Assembly (NCBI RefSeq): GCF_008107685.1
Contig: NZ_VIRF01000058.1
Span: 310,001-374,000, forward strand
DNA length: 64,000 nt
Source of the DNA: Novosphingobium sp. BW1
Lineage (GTDB): Bacteria > Pseudomonadota > Alphaproteobacteria > Sphingomonadales > Sphingomonadaceae
Direction: 5' to 3'
The notes under the pieces were generated by a model that was not told the DNA's origin, did not search any database, and saw only the letters and a program-made list of their open reading frames with translations. Position 1 is the stretch's first letter, and each line of letters starts with the position of its first letter. The position numbers and the translations under genes were made by a program. This document shows positions 17,054 through 26,145 of this stretch, in pieces.

Positions 17054-19606
17054 ATGAACACTCGACTTCAGACCAAGCTTTCGGGCGCATCCATAATGGT
17101 TGTGAGCGCGCTGCTGGGAATGGGCGTTGCCGCCCCGGCCCAGGCGCAGTCCGAAACCGCCCGGTCGGAGGGCCTGGCCGGCTCCTCGATCGTCGTGACC
17201 GCGCGCAAGCGCGAGGAATCGCTGCTCGAAACGCCGATCGCGATTACCGCCCTTTCCTCCGATCAAATCGAGAAGCAGGGGATCCGCTCGATCAACGACG
17301 TCGTGCTCAACACGCCCGGCATCAACGTCTCGAACGTCAATTCGGGCCGCAACGACCGCTCGTTCCAGCAGATCACGCTGCGCGGCATGACGCCCTCGAC
17401 CACCAGCTCGACGCTCACCGCCAGCTTCATTGACGGCGTGCCGGTCGCCTCGGCCACCGCGCTCATGGGCATCACCGACCCGGAACGCATCGAAATCCTG
17501 AAGGGCCCACAAAACGCCTACTTCGGCCGCAACGCCTTTGCAGGTGCCATCAACGTCGTCACCAAGACGCCCGCCAACAGTTTCGGTGGCAACGTGCGCG
17601 CGATGGTCGGCACGCGGGACAACTTCGACGTGCAGGGTTCGCTCGAAGGGCAGCTCGTGCCGGGCATCCTGGGCTTTCGCCTGACCGGCCGCTCGATGAG
17701 CAAGTCGGGCTCCTACACCAACGGTGCAAACCCGAACCAGACGCTCGGCGACCAGTCGAGCGACATCGGCACGCTGCAGCTTGAGTTCACGCCCTCCTCG
17801 CAACTCACCGTCAAGGCCTTCGGCATGTACAGCCGCGACAAGGACGGCCCCTCGGCGCAGGGCATGGCCTCGGCCTACGAGGTGCGTTCCAACAACGGTT
17901 CGCCCAATGTTCCCTATTTCTCGGGATCGAACGCAGGCGAGATCGTGATCCCCGACATGTCGAACTGCATGCTTGCCGGCCTGCCCTGGATCTGCGGCGC
18001 GGTGCCCAAGCTCGACAGCCGCTACAGCCCGGCCCAGAACACCCCCGAGGACGCCCTGCTCGCCGGGATCCTGGGCGATGACACCAACCGCATCACCTCG
18101 CACGGCAAGGGCGTGGACGGGTACGGCCTCAGCCGCGAATACTACCACCTGCACATGAACGTGGACTACGAACTGGGTGACACCGGGCTCACCGTGTCCT
18201 CGCTCACCGGCTACAACAACGAGTTCTATTCCGAGCTCGCCGACCTCGACAACTACGACAGCAGCGCCTTCACCAACTTCGCGGCAACGCCCGCGAACGG
18301 CCTGCGCACCTACTGGTCGTTTCCCTATCTTGTGGAACGTCGCAACAAGGACTTCTCGCAGGAACTGCGCCTGTCCTTCGACGATGGTGGCCCGCTCCAG
18401 GCGATGCTGGGTGCCAGCTACCTCTACACGTCGGCGACGCCTGGCCTGGTTAGCGTCTCGAACTTTGAGCAGTACGGCATCCCGGCGTCCGCCGGCGCCC
18501 GCCAGCCTCCGCAGAAGGCGCGCACCTACGGTATCTTCGGCAGCCTGAGCTACGAGATCACGGACGCGCTCTCGATCAACCTCGAAGGCCGCTACCAGCG
18601 CGACAAGATCTACGCGTTCGCGGGCGGTGCAGGCACCAACATCTCGCCCGATGCGGCCGAGATCTACGGCCTTCCCGCAGGCAATTTCGCCCCGCTGGAA
18701 TCCTTCTACAACCAGACCTTCAATAACTTCCTGCCGCGCGTCATTATCAACTACGACCTGACGCCCGACATGATGGTTTACGCCTCGTGGTCGAAGGCGG
18801 CTAACGTCAGCCTGAGCTCGTTCAACACCAGCTTCATCGCCGGCACGCAGGCCGAAGTGGAAGCGGGAGAGTCAATCGGCCTGGGCGTCATCGTGCAGCC
18901 TGAAAAGCTCGACAACTATGAACTCGGCTTCAAGGGCAGCTTCCTCAACGGGCGCCTCGTGGTCACTTCGGCGGCCTACTTCGCGACCTGGAAGGACCAG
19001 CACAACGACCGCAGCGTGATCTTCGCTTCGGATGGCGCGCCACTGATCGTGCGCGGTGTCGCCAACTCGGGTAAGAGCAACGTCTACGGCCTTGAGCTCG
19101 ACGTCATGGCCGAGCCGATCGACGGCTTCTCGATCACCGCCTCGGGCGCCTGGAACGGCAGCTCGGTGCGCTCGTTCGACAACCCCGCCGTCACCCTGCG
19201 GACCGGCTTTGAGGGCGACGACTTCAAGGGCAATACGCTGCCGCTTACCTCGGAGTACTCGGGCAACCTCGCACTCATGTACACCGGCGAAGTGGCCAAC
19301 TGGGACGACTTCAGCTACTTCGCCCGCGGCGATCTCAGCTACAAGTCGAAGCAGTATGTCGATCCGGCCAACCAGACCTGGATCAACGGCCGCGCCCAGG
19401 TGAACGCCCGCATCGGTTTCACCAAGGGGGACTTCACGCTCGAAGGGTTCGTCACAAACCTCTTCAACAACAAGCAGTACACCTCGATCGCGCAGAACAA
19501 CCTGCTCGAACCCTCGTACCTGCTGGCGAGCCAGTCCTACGCCTACCTCAACCTCGCGCTGCCCGAGCTGCGCACCTGGGGTCTGCAGGCCAGCTACAAC
19601 TTCTGA
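17054..19606 (+). CDS. TonB-dependent outer-membrane receptor
   Basis: An 850-residue receptor. The ATG at 17054 follows GGGGAAG and gives a Sec signal peptide ending in AQAQ near residue 32. A TonB-box-like IVVTARKREE follows, then a plug domain (about 50-165) with ETPIAITALSSDQIE, GINVSNV, and the DPERIEILKGPQNAYFGRNAFAGAINVVTK block. The rest is a 22-strand barrel ending in the aromatic tail LQASYNF. Sphingomonads use such receptors for aromatic compounds, lignin-derived dimers and natural products as well as iron complexes. Located in the middle of the catabolic genes and far from iron genes, it probably takes up the island's substrate. It is a single-gene transcript with a terminator. 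Confidence 0.95.
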   Translation: MNTRLQTKLSGASIMVVSALLGMGVAAPAQAQSETARSEGLAGSSIVVTARKREESLLETPIAITALSSDQIEKQGIRSINDVVLNTPGINVSNVNSGRNDRSFQQITLRGMTPSTTSSTLTASFIDGVPVASATALMGITDPERIEILKGPQNAYFGRNAFAGAINVVTKTPANSFGGNVRAMVGTRDNFDVQGSLEGQLVPGILGFRLTGRSMSKSGSYTNGANPNQTLGDQSSDIGTLQLEFTPSSQLTVKAFGMYSRDKDGPSAQGMASAYEVRSNNGSPNVPYFSGSNAGEIVIPDMSNCMLAGLPWICGAVPKLDSRYSPAQNTPEDALLAGILGDDTNRITSHGKGVDGYGLSREYYHLHMNVDYELGDTGLTVSSLTGYNNEFYSELADLDNYDSSAFTNFAATPANGLRTYWSFPYLVERRNKDFSQELRLSFDDGGPLQAMLGASYLYTSATPGLVSVSNFEQYGIPASAGARQPPQKARTYGIFGSLSYEITDALSINLEGRYQRDKIYAFAGGAGTNISPDAAEIYGLPAGNFAPLESFYNQTFNNFLPRVIINYDLTPDMMVYASWSKAANVSLSSFNTSFIAGTQAEVEAGESIGLGVIVQPEKLDNYELGFKGSFLNGRLVVTSAAYFATWKDQHNDRSVIFASDGAPLIVRGVANSGKSNVYGLELDVMAEPIDGFSITASGAWNGSSVRSFDNPAVTLRTGFEGDDFKGNTLPLTSEYSGNLALMYTGEVANWDDFSYFARGDLSYKSKQYVDPANQTWINGRAQVNARIGFTKGDFTLEGFVTNLFNNKQYTSIAQNNLLEPSYLLASQSYAYLNLALPELRTWGLQASYNF

Positions 19607-19654
19607 TCCTGGCATCATGCGCCCCTGCCGGCCTTGCGCCGGCGGGGCATCCCC

Positions 19655-19687
19655 GAAGGGCCGCTGCACCGCGCAGCGGCCCTTCTT
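19655..19687 (+). terminator. Rho-independent terminator after the TonB receptor
   Basis: GAAGGGCCGCTGC / GCAGCGGCCCTTC stem with a short ACCGC loop followed by TTG; a smaller GCCGGC hairpin precedes it. Confidence 0.7.
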
Positions 19688-19790
19688 GCATCCGGACTTC
19701 CGGCCAGGGCACCGACGCGCAAATCACCGCTGTGCGAACAAATTTGCGCGCGCTTGCAAAGCGGGAACGATATCGCGCACAGTGATTTGC

Positions 19791-20639
19791 ATGCATAAGA
19801 GCTCCCGGATACGTCGTGGATATACATCCTGCCGCTTCGGCCATCTGCATTACCGCAGCTGCGGCTCTGCGGCCCCGGATCGCAATCCGGTCGTTCTCCT
19901 GCACCAGAACCCATCGTCCTCCTACGAATACGAGGCACTGATTGAGGCTCTGGGACGTAACCGCCTTGTCTACGCATTCGATACCCCTGGCTACGGGATG
20001 TCGGATGCACCTCCGGCCCCGCCGGGAATGGCAGGTTACGCGCAGGCGTTTTCGGATGGGCTCGATGCCCTTGCCGAAAGCGGCGAACTGACTGGCAAGG
20101 TCGATCTCTACGGGTTTCACACCGGGACGCTTCTTGCCTGCGAACTCGCTCTGGCCCGACCTGACCGGGTCCGTTCGGTGGCGCTGACAGGCATCCCGAT
20201 GTTCGACGAGGCAACGCTTCGAGAAAAGCTTGCCTACGCCGAGACCTTCCCCACTCCGGACGAGGACGGCACGGTCATCATAGACCTGCTCTCCAATCTC
20301 TGGAAATACGTGGTGGGAGCTCGTGACCCCAAGGTTCCGCTGGAAAAGGCCGTCTTCAACTTTGCCGACAAGGCGCACGTTCTGGATCGTTTCACATGGG
20401 CATACAAAGGCGTCTGGTCGTACGACTACGCCCGCCTCGAAATGGTCGAACAGCCCGCCTTACTTCTGCAGCCTGCCGAACAGATCCGCGAACCGAGCCT
20501 GAAGGCTGCCGCACGGATGCAGCGCTGCACTGTCACGGAAATGCCCGATCTCGACCGGGACATTTTCGATATTGCACCGGAACGTATAGCAAATGAACTC
20601 TGCAACTTCTTCGATCAACACGGACCTTCCGACCGCTGA
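19791..20639 (+). CDS. alpha/beta hydrolase with His at the nucleophile position (GFHTG)
   Basis: A 282-residue protein; the start at 19791 is chosen by alignment with the homologue at 31103-31930, which has the same RRxYxxCRFGxLHxR beginning. No strong ribosome site is visible and GTG at 19782 is an alternative. LLHQNPSSSYEYEAL is the oxyanion-loop region, DTPGYGMSDAP the next strand, and the elbow at 108-112 reads G-F-H-T-G, so His110 replaces Ser. The usual C-terminal GH motif is absent (PDLDRDIFD instead). Its stop overlaps the kinase gene by 47 bases, forming an operon with the kinase and the spinster-type transporter. Confidence 0.78.
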   Translation: MHKSSRIRRGYTSCRFGHLHYRSCGSAAPDRNPVVLLHQNPSSSYEYEALIEALGRNRLVYAFDTPGYGMSDAPPAPPGMAGYAQAFSDGLDALAESGELTGKVDLYGFHTGTLLACELALARPDRVRSVALTGIPMFDEATLREKLAYAETFPTPDEDGTVIIDLLSNLWKYVVGARDPKVPLEKAVFNFADKAHVLDRFTWAYKGVWSYDYARLEMVEQPALLLQPAEQIREPSLKAAARMQRCTVTEMPDLDRDIFDIAPERIANELCNFFDQHGPSDR

Positions 20640-21609
20640 GGTCTCGCACTCGGTCCTGCACCCCGACTTCATCGCGCGCGAAGTGGCCCGCCGCTTCCCG
20701 ATCGAGGGCGAGCTGACCTGTTTCCTGCTCTATCGCGGCATGAACGACGTCTACCTCGTTCAGGACGCGAAGACAAAGTACGCGCTTCGCGTGTGGCGCA
20801 AGACCTACCGCGACGTCGACGATGTCGCCTACGAGCTGAACTTCCTCGACTATCTGCGCCAGATCGGCTTCCCGGCTTCGGTCGCGGTGCCCCAGCACGA
20901 CGGTGCGCTGTACTTCAAGGTCAACTCGCCCGAGGGTGAGCGCGCAATCGCGATGTACGACTGGGCCGACGGCGTGAAGTTCGGTGAGCGTCTCTCCGAG
21001 GAAACCGCTTTCCGCATCGGTGCGGCGATGGCGCAGATGCACCTGCACGGCAACGACTGGGCGGGTCAGGACCACGTGTTCTCGACCGACACGGCCAAGG
21101 ACTACAACATCTGCATGCCTGCGCTGATCGACTTCGTGTACGATCGTCCCGACGACCTGCGCGACTATCCGATCATCGCTGCCAACCTGGACAAGCGCCT
21201 CGACGAGCTGGCCGCTTCAGGCAAGGTTCCACTGGGCGTGTGCCACCGCGATTTCCACCCCAGCAACGTCCACGTCGACGAGAACGGCAAGATCACGCTG
21301 CTCGACTTCGACGCGGCGGGCGAAGACTTCATGATGCAGGACGTCCAGAACTTCGTCTGGGGCAACCTGTTCTACGGCTTCGACCCCAAGATCGGTGAGG
21401 CCTTCGAAAACGGCTACGAGAGCGTGCGTCCCTTCACCCAGGAAGAAAAGGACAACAAGGAACTCTTCCTCATGGCCAAGTGTTTCCGCCTGATCGCGGG
21501 GATGGCGCATAGCTCGACTGCAGTCGGCCGCGGCACGCTGCGCTTCCGCAACCTCGACTGGCTGGGTGATTACGTAAAGACCCGCGCACGCGCAGCTGGC
21601 CTCCTCTGA
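20593..21609 (+). CDS. APH-family (aminoglycoside phosphotransferase fold) small-molecule kinase
   Basis: A 338-residue kinase-fold protein of the APH/choline kinase/homoserine kinase II group. The catalytic loop is VCHRDFHPSNV near residues 220-230 (Brenner motif HxDxxxxN) and the metal-binding segment is LLDFDAAG about 20 residues later. The N-lobe contains YALRVWRK as the likely ATP-lysine strand. The family phosphorylates antibiotics, homoserine, fructosamine, hydroxylated side chains and similar small molecules. It starts inside the hydrolase gene and is followed two bases after its stop by an MFS transporter. In a catabolic operon it may activate or detoxify an imported intermediate; I would not call it an aminoglycoside resistance gene. 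Confidence 0.8.
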   Translation: MNSATSSINTDLPTAEVSHSVLHPDFIAREVARRFPIEGELTCFLLYRGMNDVYLVQDAKTKYALRVWRKTYRDVDDVAYELNFLDYLRQIGFPASVAVPQHDGALYFKVNSPEGERAIAMYDWADGVKFGERLSEETAFRIGAAMAQMHLHGNDWAGQDHVFSTDTAKDYNICMPALIDFVYDRPDDLRDYPIIAANLDKRLDELAASGKVPLGVCHRDFHPSNVHVDENGKITLLDFDAAGEDFMMQDVQNFVWGNLFYGFDPKIGEAFENGYESVRPFTQEEKDNKELFLMAKCFRLIAGMAHSSTAVGRGTLRFRNLDWLGDYVKTRARAAGLL

Positions 21610-21611
21610 TC

Positions 21612-23015
21612 ATGACGGATCCCGTTTCCTCGACTTCGACCGGAGCCGCTTCTGCGGCTCCGGTTTTCACCGCGTCCGCGCCCCGCCCCTCACCGGCTCA
21701 GGGCTGGGTCATGGTGGGCATGCTGTTCCTGGCCGGGATCCTCTCGGTCATTGACCGCGCCGCTCTCAACATCCTGGTGGACCCGGTCCGTGGGGACCTG
21801 GGCATCAGCGATGAGCAGATTGGCCTTCTCCAAGGTCTTGCCTTCGGCCTCTTCTATGCCTTCATGGGCCTGCCCATGGGCCTCCTCGCCGACCGTATTT
21901 CGCGTCGCAACCTGATTGCGGGCGGCATTGCGCTGTGGAGCGTGGCAACCATCGGCAGCGGCCTTGCACAGAGCTTTGGTTGGCTGTTCGGCGCACGCCT
22001 TATGGTCGGCCTCGGCGAAGCTGCCCTCGGCCCGGCCGCGATTTCGCTCATCGCTGATCTCTTTGCGCCCGAACGGCGCGGGCGTCCGATTTCGGTCTAC
22101 ATGATGGGCCAAGGGCTTGCGAACGGCATCGCCATCTCGGTGACGGGCCTCCTCGTCGCTGCGGCCGCCGCCGGTTCGTTCGATGGGCTGCCCTTTGTGG
22201 GCCACCTCGTGCCTTGGCGCATGGTCTTCGTGATCTTCGGCGCCATCGGGCTGCTTGTGTCCGCGACGATGCTGTTCCTGACGCGCGAGCCGCCCCGCCA
22301 GGACGTGGCTGCGCAGGGTGTGCCTCGTGCTCCTGGCGCTGCGGAAGCGGCGTACCTTTGGCGCAACCGCGCAATACTGATGCCGCTTTACCTGGCCTTT
22401 GCACTGGTATTCACCGTGGCCTACGGCTCGATGTCCTGGGCCCCCACGATGCTGATCCGCAGCTACGGCGCGGATGCCGGCTTCATGGCGAGCTTCCTTG
22501 GCCCGGTTTCGATCGTCTTCTCGGCCTTCGGTCCGCTTCTGGGCGGTACCCTTCTCGACCGCTCGATGCGTTCGGGCAACACCATGGCGCGCTTCGCGAT
22601 CCTCTCGCTGGCGCCGTTCTTCGCTCTGCCCTCGATCTTCGCGGTTATCTCCACCGACCTGCACGTGGCCTCGGTCATGGTCGCCTCCTCGAACGCGGTG
22701 TTCTCGGTGATCGGCACGGTCATGTTCGCAACGCTCCAGTCGGTCGTGCCTCCGCGGATGCGCGGCAGTTCGATCTCGCTAACGCTGGTCCTGAACACGA
22801 TCCTGGGCGCCAGCCTCGGGCCGCTTCTGGTGGCGACTTTCACCCAGCGCGTCCTTCAGGACGAGAGTCAAGTGGGCTGGTCGATCGCCTGGGTCTGCCT
22901 GCCCTTCCTGCTGATTTCGGCAGGGCTCTATGCGCTTTCCTGGCGAGCGATGCGAAAAGCCCGCGCGAACGGGGGCAGCGAATGTGCGGCCCTCATCGAC
23001 GGGGAACTGGCCTGA
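21612..23015 (+). CDS. MFS transporter, spinster-like
   Basis: A 467-residue transporter of a different MFS branch from the GPH proteins. A Pro/Ser/Ala-rich N-terminal tail of about 30 residues precedes the first helix. FLAGILSVIDRAALNILVDP and the segment GLAFGLFYAFMGLPMGLLADR with RISRRNLI match the spinster-type family common in sphingomonads, where such proteins often sit with catabolic genes. Third gene of the hydrolase-kinase-transporter operon and followed by a terminator. Confidence 0.88.
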   Translation: MTDPVSSTSTGAASAAPVFTASAPRPSPAQGWVMVGMLFLAGILSVIDRAALNILVDPVRGDLGISDEQIGLLQGLAFGLFYAFMGLPMGLLADRISRRNLIAGGIALWSVATIGSGLAQSFGWLFGARLMVGLGEAALGPAAISLIADLFAPERRGRPISVYMMGQGLANGIAISVTGLLVAAAAAGSFDGLPFVGHLVPWRMVFVIFGAIGLLVSATMLFLTREPPRQDVAAQGVPRAPGAAEAAYLWRNRAILMPLYLAFALVFTVAYGSMSWAPTMLIRSYGADAGFMASFLGPVSIVFSAFGPLLGGTLLDRSMRSGNTMARFAILSLAPFFALPSIFAVISTDLHVASVMVASSNAVFSVIGTVMFATLQSVVPPRMRGSSISLTLVLNTILGASLGPLLVATFTQRVLQDESQVGWSIAWVCLPFLLISAGLYALSWRAMRKARANGGSECAALIDGELA

Positions 23016-23024
23016 CAACATTTA

Positions 23025-23061
23025 CGGGGCGGGTGCCGGACAGGCACCCGCCCCGTTTCAT
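23025..23061 (+). terminator. Rho-independent terminator after the spinster-like MFS gene
   Basis: CGGGGCGGGTGCC / GGCACCCGCCCCG stem, GGACA loop, then TTTCATTTT. Confidence 0.9.
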
Positions 23062-23096
23062 TTTCACGCACCACAAATTCCGGGGGGAACGATTTG

Positions 23097-24104
23097 ATGA
23101 GGGGTCTTTTGAAGGGACTGGCGATTGCGCTGGTCGCCGTGATCGTACTGGCAGGCGCTGTCCTGCTAACGATGCGCCTGGGCTGGTGGAACCCGTCCTA
23201 CGAGGAGGTCAAGGCCGCGCAGGCGACGCCCCCTTCCACCTTCGAGCAATACGGCACCGCCAACATCCACATGCGCGACGAAGGCCCTCGCGACGGCCCG
23301 GTCGTCATCATGCTGCACAGCTCGATGACGAACCTGCGCGAATGGGACGGCTGGACCGACCAGCTCAAGGACAGCTATCGCATCATCCGCTTCGACTGGC
23401 CACCCTATGGCCTCTCCACCGACACAACGCCTTCGCGCGGTATGCCCGGCATCGTCGAGCTCCTCGAGAAGATCGTGGAACGCAAGGGCCTCGAGAGCTT
23501 TGTTCTCGTAGGCACCTCGAGCGGGTCGACAATCTCCACGCTCTACACCGCCAAGCACCCCGAGAAGGTACGTGCTCTCGCGCTTTCTACCCTGCCCCTG
23601 AAGGCCCCTCCGCCGCCCGAGTTCAGTCGTCTGCTGTGGTCGATGGTGTGGGTGCATGAGAACCTCGTGCCAAACTACTACCCGCCCTACTACTACCGCG
23701 TCTCGCTCTCCGAACTTTACGGCAAGCCCGAGCGGCTGACCGACGAGACGGTCGAGTGGTATTACCAGACCAACAACATTCCCGGCGGCTTCGACAACGT
23801 GCGCCAGTACTACGCCGCGAACCAGAAGGCCGTCTGGGCTAAGGGCGCGGGCGATGAGGCCGCACAGATCCGCGTGCCGATCCTGCTGCAATGGGGCGAT
23901 GCCGACCCGGTGCTCCCCAAGTACCTCTCCGATGACGCGGTCAAACAGTTCGCTAACGCGCCTGTCGATGTGATCCATTACCCCGATGTCAGCCACTACC
24001 CAATGTTGGAACTGCCCGACAAGACCGGGGCGGACCTGCGCACCTGGCTCGACGCAACGCTGGGCGACGAGCCCTCGGCTACCGACACGAAGGACATCCA
24101 ATGA
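23097..24104 (+). CDS. membrane-anchored or exported alpha/beta hydrolase
   Basis: A 335-residue hydrolase; the ATG at 23097 has GGGGGGAA upstream. An N-terminal hydrophobic segment (residues 4-25) acts as anchor or signal. The catalytic set is complete: LHSSMTNLREW, RFDWPPYGLS, nucleophile Ser in VGTSSGS, Asp in WGDADPVLP and His in PDVSHYPMLE. It aligns well with the proteins at 9797 and 24101. First gene of a three-gene operon in which all genes overlap by four bases. Likely an envelope esterase or amidase-type hydrolase; substrate unknown. Confidence 0.85.
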   Translation: MRGLLKGLAIALVAVIVLAGAVLLTMRLGWWNPSYEEVKAAQATPPSTFEQYGTANIHMRDEGPRDGPVVIMLHSSMTNLREWDGWTDQLKDSYRIIRFDWPPYGLSTDTTPSRGMPGIVELLEKIVERKGLESFVLVGTSSGSTISTLYTAKHPEKVRALALSTLPLKAPPPPEFSRLLWSMVWVHENLVPNYYPPYYYRVSLSELYGKPERLTDETVEWYYQTNNIPGGFDNVRQYYAANQKAVWAKGAGDEAAQIRVPILLQWGDADPVLPKYLSDDAVKQFANAPVDVIHYPDVSHYPMLELPDKTGADLRTWLDATLGDEPSATDTKDIQ

Positions 24105-25066
24105 TGCGAATGGCCCGCCCTCTTCTGGCGCTTGGCTCGGCTCTGGCTCTCAGTGCGACGGGAGCCCTTTCGGCTTCGGCCGCGCCCGACTATCCGGGCG
24201 ACGACACGCTACGCGCCGGCTATGCGCTGCCCAACTCCCAGTTTGCCACGATCGAAGGTGAGCCCGTCCATTTCGTAGATGAAGGCAAGGGCCCCGCAAT
24301 CCTGCTCGTCCACGGCTCCTTTGCCAGCCTGCGCCAGTGGGACAACTGGGCTGCGGAATTGACCAAGAGCTACCGCGTCATCCGCTACGACAAGGCGCCG
24401 GCCGGTCTCTCCGGCCCGAACCCGCAAGGGGACTATTCGACCAAGCACCAGATCCAGCTCATTGATGCCCTGATGACCAAGCTCGGCATCGCGCGCTTCA
24501 CGCTCGTTGGTACCTCGAGCGCAGGCACGCCGACGGCAGCGTATGCCGCCGCACATCCCGAGCGGCTCGATGGTCTCGTCCTCTCGAACATTGCCGCGGG
24601 CCCCATTCATCTCGACGTTGCGACATTGCCGGAGGAGTTCCGCAAAGTGCTGGCCGAAGACGCCACGCACCCAGGCTGGCACCGCCCGGAATACTGGCGC
24701 CAGATCCTTCTCGCCAACGTAGTCGATGACCGTAAGGTGACGCCCGAACTGGTCACCCGCTGGACGGGCCTAAATCACCGCATGCTGCGTGACCCTGCGG
24801 TTGCAGGCCAGGTATCTGCCGCAATGGACCATGACCGCACGCCCGCCGATCTGGCGCGGATCACGGTCCCGACCCTTCTGCTGTGGTCGGACCAGGATCA
24901 CGAAACCAAGCTGGAGACGCATGGGCTCAAGGCATTCAGCGCGCTCAAGACCCACGATAGGACCTTGGCGGTGGTGCCCGAATGTGGGCACATGATGCCG
25001 CTCGACTGCCCGACACGGTCGCTGGAAAGGGCCCTGCCCTTTTTCGCGCGCGTGGCATCGAAATGA
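24101..25066 (+). CDS. secreted alpha/beta hydrolase
   Basis: A 321-residue hydrolase with a Sec signal peptide (hydrophobic 7-25, cleavage probably after SASAA). LLVHGSFASLRQW, RYDKAPAGLSG, the elbow VGTSSAG with Ser, WSDQDHET with Asp and PECGHMMPLD with His give a complete triad; the last elbow Gly is Ala. Start overlaps the preceding stop and its stop overlaps the amidohydrolase start (ATGA both times), so all three are made together and all three are exported. Confidence 0.85.
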   Translation: MMRMARPLLALGSALALSATGALSASAAPDYPGDDTLRAGYALPNSQFATIEGEPVHFVDEGKGPAILLVHGSFASLRQWDNWAAELTKSYRVIRYDKAPAGLSGPNPQGDYSTKHQIQLIDALMTKLGIARFTLVGTSSAGTPTAAYAAAHPERLDGLVLSNIAAGPIHLDVATLPEEFRKVLAEDATHPGWHRPEYWRQILLANVVDDRKVTPELVTRWTGLNHRMLRDPAVAGQVSAAMDHDRTPADLARITVPTLLLWSDQDHETKLETHGLKAFSALKTHDRTLAVVPECGHMMPLDCPTRSLERALPFFARVASK

Positions 25067-26115
25067 GCGGCATTGACCGCCGCGCCGCGCTTGGCACACT
25101 GGGCCTCGGCCTCGCCGCCGGTGCGCTCCCGCTCCCGGGGCGCGCGGCGGGAGCCATGGCCGAGGAACCCGCGCTGGAACCCGAGCTCGAGATAGTCGAC
25201 CCCCACTTCCATCTGCGCGATTTTCCCGATCCTGAAGCAGCGGGCGAACGCTATCTGGCGCAGGACTTCGCGGACGACATCGCGCGTTCGGGACACCGCA
25301 TTGCGGGCAGCGTCTTCATCGAATGCGGGATCATGTACGATGCCGCAGGCGCGCACGCCGCACGCTCGCTCGGAGAGACCCGGTACGTTGGTGAACTTGC
25401 CGAGGCGCATCGCGGAAGCGGCCTTGCATCCGGCATCGTTGCCAAAGTGGACTTGACCCGTACAGACGGGCTCGAAGCCTTGCTCGCCCGCCATGACGAG
25501 GCTGCAGGAGGCCATCTTCGCGGCGTGCGCAACTCGATCGCGACCGCCTCTTTCGCACCACTTGCAGGCATCCATAACAATCCGAAGCTGTTGCAGGACA
25601 AGGCCCTTCGCGAAGGCGTTACCCTGCTCGGACGCAAGGGACTGATTTTCGAATCCTGGCTGTTTCACCCGCAAATGGACGAGCTGGCGGACCTTGCAAC
25701 AGCCTGTGCGGACACGACCATCGTGCTGGAACACCTTGGCTGCCCCCTCGGGCTCGGACCTTATGCGGGCAAGCTCGATACGACCTTTGCCGAGTGGCGC
25801 CCCGCGATGGCGCGCCTTGCGCAGTGCCCAAACATCGTTACCAAGATCGGTGGCCTCGGCCCCTTCATGGGGCAGATGGCGGGACCCGAAACAACGTCCA
25901 TTTCGCTTGCGCACGACTGGAAGCCCTGGATCGAGACGGCCATCGAGCTGTTTGGCCCCCAGCGCTGCATGTTCGAGAGCAACTGGCCAGCCAACCGGCC
26001 TGCCTCGACTTACGGCCAGATCTGGAATGCCTTCAAGCTCGTCACGCGCGACTTGTCCCGAAACGAACGGGCCGCGCTGTTCTCCAGCACGGCCCGTTCC
26101 ATCTATGGTATCTGA
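25063..26115 (+). CDS. Tat-exported amidohydrolase family 2 protein
   Basis: A 350-residue metal-dependent hydrolase of the amidohydrolase_2 type (TIM barrel). The start at 25063 gives a twin-arginine signal (DRRAALG at 5-11, followed by a hydrophobic run). VDPHFHLRD near residue 45 is the HxH metal motif, VLEHLGCP near 220 carries another metal His, and MFESNWPANR near 300 has the terminal acidic residue. Relatives include 2-pyrone-4,6-dicarboxylate lactonase, gamma-resorcylate decarboxylase-type enzymes and fuconolactonases, so lactone hydrolysis or decarboxylation is plausible. Export of such an enzyme is uncommon. Third gene of the operon with the two exported hydrolases. Confidence 0.85.
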   Translation: MSGIDRRAALGTLGLGLAAGALPLPGRAAGAMAEEPALEPELEIVDPHFHLRDFPDPEAAGERYLAQDFADDIARSGHRIAGSVFIECGIMYDAAGAHAARSLGETRYVGELAEAHRGSGLASGIVAKVDLTRTDGLEALLARHDEAAGGHLRGVRNSIATASFAPLAGIHNNPKLLQDKALREGVTLLGRKGLIFESWLFHPQMDELADLATACADTTIVLEHLGCPLGLGPYAGKLDTTFAEWRPAMARLAQCPNIVTKIGGLGPFMGQMAGPETTSISLAHDWKPWIETAIELFGPQRCMFESNWPANRPASTYGQIWNAFKLVTRDLSRNERAALFSSTARSIYGI

Positions 26116-26119
26116 GGGA

Positions 26120-26145
26120 TTCGGCGACCTTACTTGGTCGCCGAA
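26120..26145. terminator. hairpin between convergent genes
   Basis: TTCGGCGACC / GGTCGCCGAA over the stop codon of the methyltransferase, five bases after the amidohydrolase stop. There is no T-run, so a terminator role is uncertain. Confidence 0.35.

Noticed and set aside
19726..19738. A further operator-like ACCG-N5-CGAA upstream of the hydrolase at 19791, and TTCG-N5-CGGT at 29929
   Set aside because: Two mismatches are expected about every 240 bases by chance, so these are not counted as sites.
20593..21609. Reading the APH-fold kinase as an aminoglycoside resistance gene
   Set aside because: The fold is shared by many metabolic kinases and the operon context is catabolic.
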